DNA from: Sanghuangporus weigelae | Lineage: Eukaryota; Basidiomycota; Agaricomycetes; Hymenochaetales; Hymenochaetaceae | Assembly: GCA_033182465.1 (NCBI GenBank) | Contig: CP137326.1 | Location: 868,001 to 932,000, forward strand | Direction of reading: 5' to 3' | Length of the DNA stretch: 64,000 bases | Part shown: piece by piece, positions 46,279-56,471 of the stretch | Layout of the letters: every line of letters starts with the position of its first letter | Position numbering within the stretch: the first letter of the stretch is position 1 | The notes under the pieces: generated by a model | Database searches by the model: none | The model's input: the letters and a program-made list of their open reading frames with translations, nothing else | What the model was told of the DNA's origin: nothing | Translations under genes and position numbers: made by a program

Positions 46279-47790
46279 TGTTAGGGAGTAGGCCCGGGGT
46301 TACACCGGTTTGATCCTTTTGCCTAAGCAGCGGTGTGTTGTGCAGAGGTGATCTTATCTACCCACGTCTGGCTGTACCACGCGGTCCCTTACTAGCCTTC
46401 CTAGTCGCGGTCCGAGTTATGGATGCTTTCAGATACGAGGTAATAGTAAAGCAGATTGGGATTTCCAAGAGGCGTGATAGTACAAAGCACACAGTAATAG
46501 CTCGCTGTAGGGCAAGCTTTACACCAGTGTGTTGAGAGGATCGAAAGATGGGGAAATGAGGGCCTAATCCTACAACTATTTATGCTCCCAGATATTCCAT
46601 TTTCCGTCCTATTTCTTACTCATCCTGTCTCCACTTTACTCCACTTTCCTCCACCATTACATCTGTTCCTTTGTCATCCTGCTGCGCTTCGCTCCACTTT
46701 GCTCCAATCTTTGTAAGGTCGTCTCCACTATGACAGAATTCTTTGGAGTTGCTGACTGAGACAATAGAGGTGGTGCTCCGATATGGAATGCTCCACTGTC
46801 AGTACTCCATAACGATGTCATTGCCGTCATTGAGTGGCATCTTTGCTCTTGGAGCGATGTAAGCTGCTCGGTATGTGATTCTTCGGAATTCATCTCGAGG
46901 TCCAGCGAGGGTAAGCATAACTCGCACGTCAGTGTTAAGGTGTCGGGTCGGTGTAGAGTATGGTCCAAGGCATATCATGAACTGCATAAGCTCTGCTGGT
47001 GGGTTCTGCTGGGTTCTGGTGACTAGCCATGCTTTGCCTTCGTATCGTATATCTCGAATGTAGCGCCATATCCTTCGTTGTATAAGGAGTTGTAATTGCT
47101 TGGTTTCCAGGTTCGCATCTCTCGGTAAATAAAGGTTTGCCTGTATCGTAGATGCTGGACATGGTGTGTGCAACTCCGGTCTATACCATCCAATCATTCT
47201 CCAAGTTATCGGGTTCGCAGTTCGAGGGGTCCGAGTTGTGATCGTGAGTTCCTCTCGTTTCTTGGGTACTATTGGGCTTGGTGGATTGGAATGCATTGTA
47301 TCCTGAAGGTGTCGCTCGGTTTCGATGTGACAGTCACGCGTACCAACCGTTGCCGTGCATACTAAGTAGTATACTTCATAAAGGACCATGTAAACTCGTG
47401 CACAGACTTGACAGTGCTGAAATGCCAGTGAGGTCTCCATAAACCTTATTAGCCTTTAGCCTTTTAGCGTTTAGGCTTTAGTAGTTGTGCTTCTGGACTT
47501 CTAAGAAGTTTGATCGCTTCTTTTGATCGAGGTCGCTCTGGTTGCTTGGTCGGCGGCGTTAGAGTGGTAGTCCGCGGTAATAGGCGGTCGGCGGTGTTAG
47601 CTGTTAGCGGGATTACGTATCCGCTTCGGTGCTTCTAGCGCTCGGGTGGTAACGGGTTACTGTTGCCTAGGCCGCTCGATTGCTTGGGCCTTTGATAGCT
47701 GGCTTGGTTACCGGTCGCGTTTGGAAAGCTGATCGTGTAGATCTGTTGATCGTGTCGATCCTGATGCGAGTTTTTGAGCGGATCCTTTCA
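46279..47790 (-). repeat. 5' LTR of Gypsy-A (1,512 bp)
   Basis: Direct repeat of 33984-35495 with no indel and no difference noticed over the stretches compared. Flanked on the outside by CTATG. Ends CCTACTCCCTAACA at the primer-binding side. Confidence 0.93.
46799..47440 (-). CDS. 213-codon frame in U3 of the Gypsy-A 5' LTR
   Basis: Identical in translation to 34504-35145. In the 5' LTR, U3 lies upstream of the presumed transcription start, so this copy should be silent unless an outside promoter reads through. Confidence 0.5.
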   Translation of the reverse strand: METSLAFQHCQVCARVYMVLYEVYYLVCTATVGTRDCHIETERHLQDTMHSNPPSPIVPKKREELTITTRTPRTANPITWRMIGWYRPELHTPCPASTIQANLYLPRDANLETKQLQLLIQRRIWRYIRDIRYEGKAWLVTRTQQNPPAELMQFMICLGPYSTPTRHLNTDVRVMLTLAGPRDEFRRITYRAAYIAPRAKMPLNDGNDIVMEY

Positions 47791-47795
47791 CTATG

Positions 47796-47848
47796 CCGCT
47801 TTTACAGGGGATTACATAAGCATCACATGATCAAGAAAGCGGACATCT
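47796..47848 (-). repeat. Right part of the Copia solo-LTR remnant split by Gypsy-A
   Basis: CCGCTTTTACAGGGGATTAC and AAGAAAGCGGACAT are the inverted 5' half of the Copia LTR, continuing the piece at 33883-33983. The outer part is lost; the next 137 bp to 47985 show nothing recognisable. Confidence 0.8.
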
Positions 47849-47985
47849 TAATATTAAAAACAGGACCGTACTTTTCTACACAGCCACCACTGACTAAATT
47901 TGGACCTTGAATTTGAGCGCTTCTTTTCTCATTTCCTATGTGATGCCGAGGTAATCTTACTACATTAAGGAGTTTGATCACCCGT

Positions 47986-49803
47986 TGTCGGTCGGCGGTG
48001 TCGTATCTGAAGGTGCTACAGATGTCCGTCCTACTAAGGGTGCTGAATGTATGAAGGGACCTCCAAAAATGGGATGCCGACGCTATCAGACTCTCAAAGA
48101 CCTACTACCCGGCAGGTGCCAGGAACCGTCGGAGACGTAATGGATGGGTCTAGGGATGCCGCTGGATAAAGGGAATAGGATAACAGGACCGCCGCTTGAG
48201 AGGGGGGATCACAGGGGGCTGCCGACGTAGCGTAAACACAATAGATGGAGAGAAAGGACCGTATAAGATGAATATATGGACTAAGCTGGAGTGAAAGGCT
48301 GGAAAGGGCGCTGCAGGGGTGTATGATAGGAAGGCTGGGTCGCCAGGTGGCCGCCGACGTTGAATAGAGGGGTGCCGGATTGAGGGGGAGGCTGCACAAA
48401 TCTGCCGAAGTAGCGTAAACGCGATAGATGAAAGGAAAAGACCGTATAAGATCAATAGATAGGATAAACTGGAGTGAAAGGCTGGAAAGGACGCCGAAGG
48501 GGAGTCTGATAAGAAGCCTGGGTCGCCGAAGGGTCGCCGATGTCAAATAGAGGGGCGCCGGACAGGTATAAAGTGTGGGGAGGAGGCTCAGGGTTAAATC
48601 CCAAGCCCTACTCACTCACTGAACGTCAGAGCGGCAGAGGCGTACCGGAGGCGGCGAAGGCAAGTAGAATGTGGAGTCAAACAAGAGGAGATGTCAAGGA
48701 TAGTATATAGTCAAGGGGGAGGCTCAGTACATGAGGGGAGACTCAGAGTGAGGGATATCTCGAACTCTGGCGCTCGGTCTGGTACATGCTCTTAGAATCC
48801 TTGCTAGGCTTGGAATCCTTTCGTCTACAAGCTAGTATAAGCTCTATATATACTCTACTGCTGTCGCCGACACATCCTACTGTCTGACAACATCTCCTGA
48901 GACATCTGGGTCACCAAGGGCCGCTGCCGGAGCGCCCAGGTGAAATCTGAGAGCGGCAACGTGAGGGGGGCATCCAATCACATGAAATATTGAGTATCTG
49001 CAATAACACGGGCGCCGGTGGAGTTGGGCTTGGTGGCGCGAGTCGGTGGCTTGGCACGCCGATGTACCACATGCCTACCTTCCATACATGGTCTAATGGG
49101 GGCCGCCGCGTCGGGGGGAAGTCGGGAAACATCGGAACCGATGATTGGAGGCTGATATCGCGTATATGAGACAAAGGGCGCATCAGCCGATGTCCCTGAG
49201 GTGTCCGATGCATCGGCGGCACTCAATACAGAGTGTGGGTGATCCCTAGTGACTAATATGAGTGGCCGGAGCGGCAGTGCTGCGGGGGACTGCCGGACTA
49301 GTGGCAGATACATTGTAATGAGGCATGTAAGCACATATGACAATATATAGCTCCCTAGACAATGGGGGACTGCTTGGTAAGCTGTAGGAGGCGTCGGCGA
49401 GGGTACCTGAGGATGTCTGAGTGTCCGCCGCATTGATCGGCGCCAAGGGGGGCCGACTCGGAGGCATCCAGAGTCGCCGCACGGCTGTACGTATGGTAAA
49501 TCATAAGATCGGCGGCATGTAGTCACTGAGGGATGTGTCCTATAGTGCCTGGTGCTGGGTAGGAGCTGTCGGCGGACCTGTCTGAGTGTCGGAGAGCCAT
49601 CGGCGGATCGATTTGGGTCATAGGAGGGCGCCGCAGTACAGTACGTGTGCTGGAATCAATGGATATGTGCTCAAATGATGTCCCGAGTGCAATAGGAGTG
49701 TGCCCTCACACTCTCAGGTGTCGGCAGTGCTGGGATATGGTATCTGCAGTAAGAGGGAGCCATAGTATGAGTGTACTGGCACAGGAGGAGCCAGTGCGCT
49801 ACA
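47986..49803 (-). mobile_element. R4 element copy B (4-bp target duplication CCGT)
   Basis: A 1,818-bp inverted copy with ends TGTCGGTCGGCGG and CCAGTGCGCTACA (plus strand), flanked by CCGT at 47982-47985 and 49804-49807. It is near-identical to copy A at 20526-22310, so both are fairly young. Confidence 0.8.
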
Positions 49804-50299
49804 CCGTGATCTGCGGGTCAATCTGCCTCCACACCACTTCATCAACACATTAATTCATTCTTTGAGGGAAAAAAACCAGAAAAAAAAGCAGGGAAACTCA
49901 AAGCATGTATGCATTACATGAAGGTGCTCATAAGTCAAAGCACTATTCAAGCCTTGCTGGAAAAAAGGAAAAAACTAGGAAATTTTTGGACATGTATGCA
50001 ATGAACAAATGTGATCAGCATCCCAAAACTCTGTTCCTCCTTGCATGATTCAATTCAGTGTGTCCCATTGAACTGATTAATTTGGGTAAAGCTGCAAAAG
50101 TTTTTGCCACATATGAACAGACCAGATAAGCTCAATGGAGTTTCTTTTATTTTCTTATTTCTGTACATGCACAAATCAGTGCACCTGACTTCAAGTGTAC
50201 AACTGATGTGTTGAATTTATATCAAGATGAATAGACAGAATAACCAGTAACAAAGACTAGATTTTATGGCCAGCAGGGTTTTCGGTGAAGCCGAAAACA
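49804..50299. other. AT-rich spacer without recognised feature
   Basis: After the 4-bp duplication comes an A-rich stretch (GGGAAAAAAACCAG, GAAAAAAGGAAAAAAC) and AT-rich sequence. No reading frame, repeat match or RNA gene was found. Confidence 0.4.
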
Positions 50300-51703
50300 C
50301 GAGTTGCTAGTAAGGAAGAATAAAATGGAAAGAGTGTCAGGGATCACACTTCTAACACTCCTCTCTAATCTGACACTTCTTCTTTCAACATAATCCTAGC
50401 ATCCTACGTATCTTCTGCACCTTCACTCTGCTTAGTGCCTTGGTCATAATGTCAGCTGGCACAGTCTGAGTAGACAAGTAATGCACTTTGATATGACCAG
50501 CCTCAACAACATCTCTCAACCAGTAGAAGTGCAGATCCAGGTGTTTCATGCATTCATGATGCTCAGGATTGTTTGCTACAGACAGAGCAGACTAGTTATC
50601 AATGTATAGAGAAGAGGGTGCATCAAACTTGTAGTCAAATTCTGTAAACAGATTTCTTAGCCACATGATCTCTTGTCCTGCACTGACAGCAGCAATGTAT
50701 TCTGGACAGAGTCACAAAAGGCTGCAGCTTGCTAGCCCAGCTGATAGCACCAGTTCCCATCTTGACAACCATCCCACTTGTGGAGCGCCTGTTGTCCTCA
50801 TTTCCTCCATAGTCAGCATCACAGAAGGTAGTAAACAGCTCATCTGCCTTGTGCTTGAGCTTGAACACCCATCTGCATCCAATTGGCTTTCTGCCAAGAG
50901 GAATCTGACTGGCTCAAATGTACTATTCTCAATCAGACTGATGAATTTCTCTATGGCTGCCTTCTCCAAGAGGTCTGCACAGGGTGTCCTTTGATGTCCT
51001 TCCACTGATAAGATTCAGAACTGATGTGTTGCACACCTTGAGCAGAGAACACATGCTCAGTACAATGAGATGTCTGAAATGCATATTCTAGAGCATCCTC
51101 ATAAGACAGATAGATGTCCTCCAGTCCTGCATTAGTACCAAAATTTATAAGGGCAGCAAATATGAGTGCTTCAGCTTGCAACTTCTCTTCTAATATGATG
51201 TCCAGTTCATCAGGTGAATCACTGTCCATCTCAACATCCTGCTCTGGCTGCTCTACAATGTCTGGCTGAGCTACAGAGTCAGAATTAGAAGCAGTGTCAG
51301 GTGCAGTGTCAGATGCAGTTGGCTCTGCAGAGTTAAAATTAAATTGTTAAAACAGGTGATCGGCCAGACTAGGGATTGAACTTAGGATCTTCTGAGTATA
51401 TACCAGATGCTTTCACCACTAAGCTATCTAGCCAGGTTAATCACCTAGGTTGGCATTACCAGCCTATGAGTTTAGGGTCCAAATTGCAACTTAGGCAGGG
51501 AATAACTCATAGTCTGAGTAAGCTGAGGATTACATAATCATAACATAAAGCACTGTGGTGCAATAGAAGAGCCTGACACACGTCTAGGAAGGCACTTTCA
51601 AACATAGTCCATATCCCATCAGCCAGTGGTATAACATCTAACTGGTCTCCACATTGGATCTGGCCACCAGGGAGAAGCAGGCCTTTGTTTCTTTAAGGCC
51701 TGC
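50300..51703 (-). mobile_element. Copia remnant, minus strand (fossil)
   Basis: Read on the minus strand it holds part of the integrase-RT linker (MDSDSPDELDI, EDIYLSYEDALEYAFQTSHC), a shortened pol part, an RNase H piece (FCDADYGGNEDNRRSTSGMV) and the start of the LTR near 50357. It matches the complete Copia copy at 53645-59837. It is internally deleted, has several breaks, and carries a foreign insert with a tRNA-like sequence at about 51345-51545. Confidence 0.85.
51362..51433 (-). tRNA. tRNA-like sequence (probably a tRNA-derived relic)
   Basis: The 72 nt fold as a cloverleaf. The acceptor stem GGCTAGA/TCTGGCC has 7 pairs, one of them G-U. The D arm is GCTT...AAGC with AGTGGTGA loop (box A). 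The anticodon stem TCTGG/TCAGA encloses a 7-nt loop, TATATAC. The variable loop has 5 nt. The T arm has one mismatch and the loop TTCAATC (box B). The base before the anticodon is A instead of the invariant U, so decoding (nominal UAU) is unlikely. It sits inside a Copia remnant, so a tRNA pseudogene or a SINE-like relic is more likely than a working tRNA gene. Confidence 0.45.
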
Positions 51704-53644
51704 TGTCAGTGCAGGACAAGAGATCATGTGGCTAAAAAATCTGTTTACAGAGTTTAGCTACAAGTTTGATGCACCTTCCTCTCTATACATAGATAACCAG
51801 TCTGCTCTGTCTGTGGCAAATAATCCTGAGCATCATGGACGCATAAAGCACCTGGATCTGTGCTTCTACTAGTTGAGAGATGTTGTTGAGGCTGGTCATA
51901 TCAAAGTGCATTACTTGCCTACTCAGACCATGTCAGCTGACATTATGACCAAAGCACTAAGCAGAGTGAAGGTGCAGGAGATGTGTAGGATGCTGGGGTT
52001 ATGTTGAAGGAAGAAGTGTCAGATCAGGGGGGAGTGTTAAAAGTGTGATTCCTAACACTCTTAGTATTTGTAGTTTATTGTTCTGTTTATATTCTTCCTT
52101 ATGTCCGCTTTCTTGATCATACAATGCTTATGTAATCCCCTGTAAAAGCGGCACAGTCCATTGGTGAGTACTCCACTGGACTCAGTAGTCCCTTGCTGTA
52201 TTTGTGTGCTCCATAGGTTATGAGCCTTGAGCTCTAGCTGTCTGCACTGCCGCATTTTTGAGTTTTTGGGTTTAGAGAGCTGCTGTTGTTGTCAGAGAAG
52301 TTTTTAGTATTCTGGACTAGCCTTCTGGTGTGTTCCCAGTGTTCCCATCGCTTTCTGCACCCTTCTGTGCAGTTTCCATAGTTCCAGAGCCCTCTGCTTC
52401 TTTGTTTGGCTTCTATCAGTGTCAAATCTCTCCAAAACTTCGCCGCTTGATTGCTCCACACTCATCCAGCCGTTTTTAACACCCCTTGGCATGTTTACTT
52501 GGCCTATACAGAACTACTGTCCTGCCGAGTTTCAGCCCGATCCGATGCGATTTGACGGCGCTATAGCCTTATCAGTCTAGGCTATTTCTAACCTCTCTCA
52601 AACTTGTGTTGCCTGTTCTGGACGAACCACTGATCTGTTTCTCACGGTTTTTGGTCCATCTATTTGGCCCATTTCCACGTCCTCTGTCGCAAAGTTTCAC
52701 CTCAAGGAAGCATTTGCCCAAGAGTAGCAAAACCATCAAGAGCGCATCCAGCTTCAGCCCCAGGCCATGTTCACATCCACTAGTAGTGCTGCAAAGCCTA
52801 TCTCCTCTCAAGGTGTCACCTGCACCTTCTGTGGCATTCCTAAGCACACAGAGGAGAACTGCTATATGGAACAGACAGCCTCCAAGGATGCACATGTCAG
52901 GGCTATGAGAAACAGGGAAGAGAAGAGGAGGAAGGGCAGAAAGGGCCAGAAGGCCCATATTGCTCAACAGGAACAATCTGCTGAATCTGCTGAATTTGCT
53001 GGCAATGCAAGTGCTCTTGACTACACCAATCCCCATTCACCTCTTATCCCAGATGCAGGAACTGACTGGATTGCTGACACAGGTGCCACTTGCCACATGA
53101 CCCCACGTTGTCATTGGTTCACTAAATACTCAACAAATCACACTCCTATTCGTTTGGCCAACAATCAAGTTATTTATTCAGTTGGCATAGGCACAGTGCG
53201 CTTTCAGCCTGTAGTTGGTGGCAAACCTGGACAGTTACTTGAATTTGAGCGTGTACTCCATGTTCCTGATCTTAGAAACAATCTCCTCTCAGTCCTATAT
53301 TTGACTCGTTCCAAATCATATGTTGTCACCATTCATCATGACAAGATGCTTTTTCATCGTCATGGAACAGTCCTGTTCACTGCAAACATCACTCCCAACA
53401 ATGCAGCAACTCTCAATGGCCATATTGTCCCCACCATTGCTTATGCTGCATTTACCAGCACCTGTCCACTTGATACTACACTTTGGCACAGGCACTTTGC
53501 ACACCTCAATCATGGTGATGTGAACAGGTTGATGACTGAGGAGTTGGTCAAAGGAATGGTTGTCAAGTCCAAGAGCACTCCAGATCCTATCTGTGAACCT
53601 TGCATTGCTGGCAAGCAGCACAGGTCCAATGTCTCCAAACTTGC
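51704..53644 (+). mobile_element. Copia remnants, plus strand (fossil, rearranged)
   Basis: It has an RNase H end (EIMWLKNLFTEFSYKFDAPS), an LTR (52035-52215), leader sequence, and then a gag 3' part with zinc knuckle (CTFCGIPKHTEENC) and protease (DWIADTGATCHMTP). It stops at CCAAACTTGC, where the LTR of the complete Copia copy begins. Large internal deletions and several breaks are present. Confidence 0.85.
52035..52215 (+). repeat. Copia LTR (older variant)
   Basis: Starts TGTTAAAAGTGTGATTCC and ends near CTCCATA. It lacks most of the hairpin present in the younger LTRs. It is followed by the same leader start (GGTTATGAGCC) as the complete copy. Confidence 0.8.
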
Positions 53645-53896
53645 TGTTAGAAGTGTGATTCTGACACTGTTAGTATTTTGTTGTTTCTTATTCTGTTTAT
53701 ATTGTTTGTTATGTCCGCTTTCTTGATCATGTGATGCTTATGTAATCTTCTGTAAAAGCGGCACAGTCCATTGGTGAGTACCCTACATCAAGTGTACTCA
53801 CCACTGGACTCAGGTATGTAGTTAGACTGTTAATAAACATCAAGTGTACTCACCACTGGACTCAGTGGTCCATTGCTGGACTTGTGTGATCTAACA
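53645..53896 (+). repeat. 5' LTR of the Copia element
   Basis: TGTTAGAAGTGTGATTCTGAC...ATCTAACA, 252 bp. It contains a strong hairpin at 53765-53810 (17-bp arms with one mismatch) and a second copy of its right arm. Confidence 0.9.
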
Positions 53897-53908
53897 GGTT
53901 ATGAGCCT
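53897..53908 (+). promoter_or_regulatory. Primer-binding site matching the anticodon arm of initiator tRNA-Met
   Basis: GGTTATGAGCCT directly follows the 5' LTR. It is complementary to the anticodon arm of eukaryotic initiator tRNA-Met (GGCTCATAACC), not to its 3' end. This is the half-tRNA priming known for Drosophila copia and related elements. Confidence 0.75.
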
Positions 53909-55082
53909 TGAGCTCTAGCTGTCTGCACTGCCGCATTTTTGAGTTTTTGGGTTTGGAGAGCTGCTGTTGTTGTCAGAGAAGCTTTTGGTGTTCTGGACTG
54001 GCCTTTTGGTGTGTTCCCAGTGTTCCCATCACCTTCTGCACCCTTCTGTGCAGTTTCCACAGTCCCAGAGCCCTCTGCTGCTTTCTTTGGCTGTTATCAG
54101 TGCCAAATCTCCCCAAAACTTCGCCGCTTGATTGCTCCACAACCGTCCAGCCGTGTTCGACGCCCTTTGGCACGTTTACTCGGCCCATATAGGCCTACTG
54201 TCCTGCCGAGTTTCAGCCCGATCCGTCGCAATTTGACGCTGCTGCAGCCCTATCAATTTGGGCTATCTTCGAACTTCTATTGCCTATTCCGGAGGAACCG
54301 CTGATCCGTTTCTCACGAAACTTGGCACGTCTATTTGGCCTATTGCAACGTCCTTTGTCGCGAAGTTTCAGCCAAATCGGTCAAGAACTCGCCGACTTAT
54401 TGCAGGTTCTCTGTTTTGAACCTCATTTTGCCAATTTCCGATTTTCTCGGCATCCGTTGATCCGATCCAGACGCCCTTTGGTGTGCATACGGCTCCCATA
54501 CCTCTGCACCCTTCCACCAAGTTTCAGCTTAATCGGCTGCGGTTTAACTGCGCTGCTGGCTGTTCTTGTTCTGTCGGAAATCGTTGATTGCCGCCGATCT
54601 GCCGATCCGATCCGTGTGATCTTTACACCGTTCGACTCGGCTCGTCGTCCTCTATCTGCGTGCCAATTTGCGCACCAATCCGCCTATCCGTTCCCTCTCT
54701 GCGCTGCATTTTGTGTCTGGCAGCTCTGATGTTAATTGGTGTGTGGCTCCATCACTGTTGTTGGATCAGCCTAGCCTACAGACTGTGAAGCTTGCCTGCC
54801 CGGCCTTAGTTCGCTGGTTGTAGTCGCTCTTTGAGTGTCTACTTAAGCCTAGAGCCTCTCTCAGTTAGCGGTGCCTACGGGGTCTTAGCAGACCAACAGA
54901 CCAGCACTGTCTTGTGGCAAATCTGTGTATACTTCAGTGACTGTAGAAGACTGCACTGGTTGGCATTGATCTGTCACCTCCAGACATAAATTTGTTAGCG
55001 CTCTCTCCCTCATTACTCCCTCACTGCTTATTTCTTCTGAGCATCACTTGTCCACTCTCATCCACACCTCATTCCAACAATC

Positions 55083-56471
55083 ATGTCTGATCCTGTCACC
55101 TCTGAGACACTATCCACCATCACCAAGCTCAATGACAGCAATTACTCTGTCTGGAAGCATGATATGCGTGCTACACTTCAAGTCAAGAAGTTGTGGCGCT
55201 TGACCTCTGGTCAGGAAGCTAAGCCTAGTGCTCCAGATGATGCTGTTCAGCTCTGGGAAGAGAAGGCTGAGCAAGCTGCTGGCCTGATCTATCAGAGAAT
55301 TGAGCATAGCATGCAGGTCATGGTGCAGGACTACATGGATGATCCAGTCAAGATGTGGACTGAGCTTCAGAAGATCAATGAGCAGGACAACCCAGCTGCG
55401 CGCTTTAATGCTTATGATGAGTTCTTCAACATCACCAAGAAGGAAGATGAGTCCCTCACCAACCTGGTGAGCAGGGTTGAGCTGGCATTGCACAAGATCA
55501 GAAGCACTCGTTCTACCACCCTCAAGCTTGAGGAGTTTGAGAATGAGCTTGCATGTGCATGCCTGATACATGCTCTTCCTGAGGACTATGCCTCCTTTCG
55601 CTCTGCAGTGCTCCTTATGAAGGAATTCAAGTGGAATAACCTCAAGGAAGCATTTGCTCAAGAGCAGCAGAACCGTCAAGAGCGTGTCCAGCTTCAGCCC
55701 CAGGCCATGTTCACATCCACCAGTAGTGCTGCTAAGCCTATCTCCTCTCAAAATGTCACTTGCACATTCTGTGGCATTCCTAAGCACACTGAGGAGAACT
55801 GCCATATGAAGCAGGCAGCCTCTAAGGATGCACATGCCAGGACTAAGAGAAACAGGGAAGAGAAGAGGAGGAGAGGCTGGAAGGGCCAGAAGGCCCATAT
55901 TGCTCAAGATGAATCTGCTGAATCTGCTGAATTTGCTGGCAATGCAAGTGCTCTTGACTTCACCAATCCCCATTCACCTCTTATCCCAGATGCAGGAACT
56001 GACTGGATTGCTGACACAGGTGCCACTTGCCACATGACTCCACATCGTCATTGGTTCACCAAATACTCAACAAATCACACCCCAATTCGTTTAGCCAACA
56101 ACCAAGTTATTTATTCAGTTGGCATTGGCACAGTGCGCTTTCAGCCTGTAGTTGGTGGCAAACCTGGACAGTTACTTGAATTTGAGCGTATATTACATGT
56201 TCCTGATCTTAGAAACAATCTCCTCTCAGTCCTGTATTTGACTCGCTCCAAATCATATATTGTCACCATTCATCATAACAAAATGCTTTTCCATCGTCAT
56301 GGATCAGTCCTGTTCACTGCAAACATCACTCCCAACAATGCAGCAACTCTCAATGGCCACATTATCCCCACCATTGCTTATGCTGTATTCACAAGCACCT
56401 GTTCACTTGACACTACACTTTGGCACAGGCGCTTTGCACACCTTAATCATAGTGATGTGAATAGGAGTTAG
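55083..56471 (+). CDS. Copia gag and protease
   Basis: 462 codons. The N-terminal gag part has the Copia-type KLNDSNYSVWKHDMRATLQV and the helix-rich core ending near the zinc knuckle CTFCGIPKHTEENC. The aspartic protease motif DWIADTGATCHMTPH and the PDLRNNLLSVLYL segment follow, then the start of the GAG-pre-integrase region (LWHRRFAHLNH). The frame is open here, but the element as a whole is broken. Confidence 0.85.
   Translation: MSDPVTSETLSTITKLNDSNYSVWKHDMRATLQVKKLWRLTSGQEAKPSAPDDAVQLWEEKAEQAAGLIYQRIEHSMQVMVQDYMDDPVKMWTELQKINEQDNPAARFNAYDEFFNITKKEDESLTNLVSRVELALHKIRSTRSTTLKLEEFENELACACLIHALPEDYASFRSAVLLMKEFKWNNLKEAFAQEQQNRQERVQLQPQAMFTSTSSAAKPISSQNVTCTFCGIPKHTEENCHMKQAASKDAHARTKRNREEKRRRGWKGQKAHIAQDESAESAEFAGNASALDFTNPHSPLIPDAGTDWIADTGATCHMTPHRHWFTKYSTNHTPIRLANNQVIYSVGIGTVRFQPVVGGKPGQLLEFERILHVPDLRNNLLSVLYLTRSKSYIVTIHHNKMLFHRHGSVLFTANITPNNAATLNGHIIPTIAYAVFTSTCSLDTTLWHRRFAHLNHSDVNRS

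Larger units (their letters stand above)
33984..47790 (-). mobile_element. Gypsy-A: young, large chromovirus with extra reading frames
   Basis: It spans 13,807 bp between CTATG (33979-33983) and CTATG (47791-47795). The two direct 1,512-bp LTRs are offset by exactly 12,295 bp and look identical, so the insertion is very recent. Read on the minus strand: 5' LTR (47790-46279), two small frames, gag, pol with chromodomain, a 358-codon frame, a polypurine tract (near 35496-35511) and the 3' LTR (35495-33984). A solo LTR of the same family (39682-41193) lies inside pol. A candidate primer-binding site, TTGGATCGAAAGATC, follows the 5' LTR (about 46264-46278). Apart from the LTR insertion it has about one further break, so it looks nearly whole but not intact. 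Confidence 0.93.

Noticed and set aside
46335-46535. 66-codon frame repeated in the Gypsy-A LTRs (also 34040-34240 and 40937-41137)
   Set aside because: It is short and antisense to the element, and it is not kept as an equivalent open frame in the right-hand solo LTR. It is probably a by-product of repeated sequence.
51362-51433. Calling a functional isoleucine tRNA (UAU)
   Set aside because: The invariant U before the anticodon is missing, the T stem has a mismatch, and the sequence lies within a transposon remnant.
52606-54729. Several 90-150 codon frames in the Copia leader regions
   Set aside because: They lie in non-coding leader sequence shared by two Copia copies and are not kept in the same frame between them.
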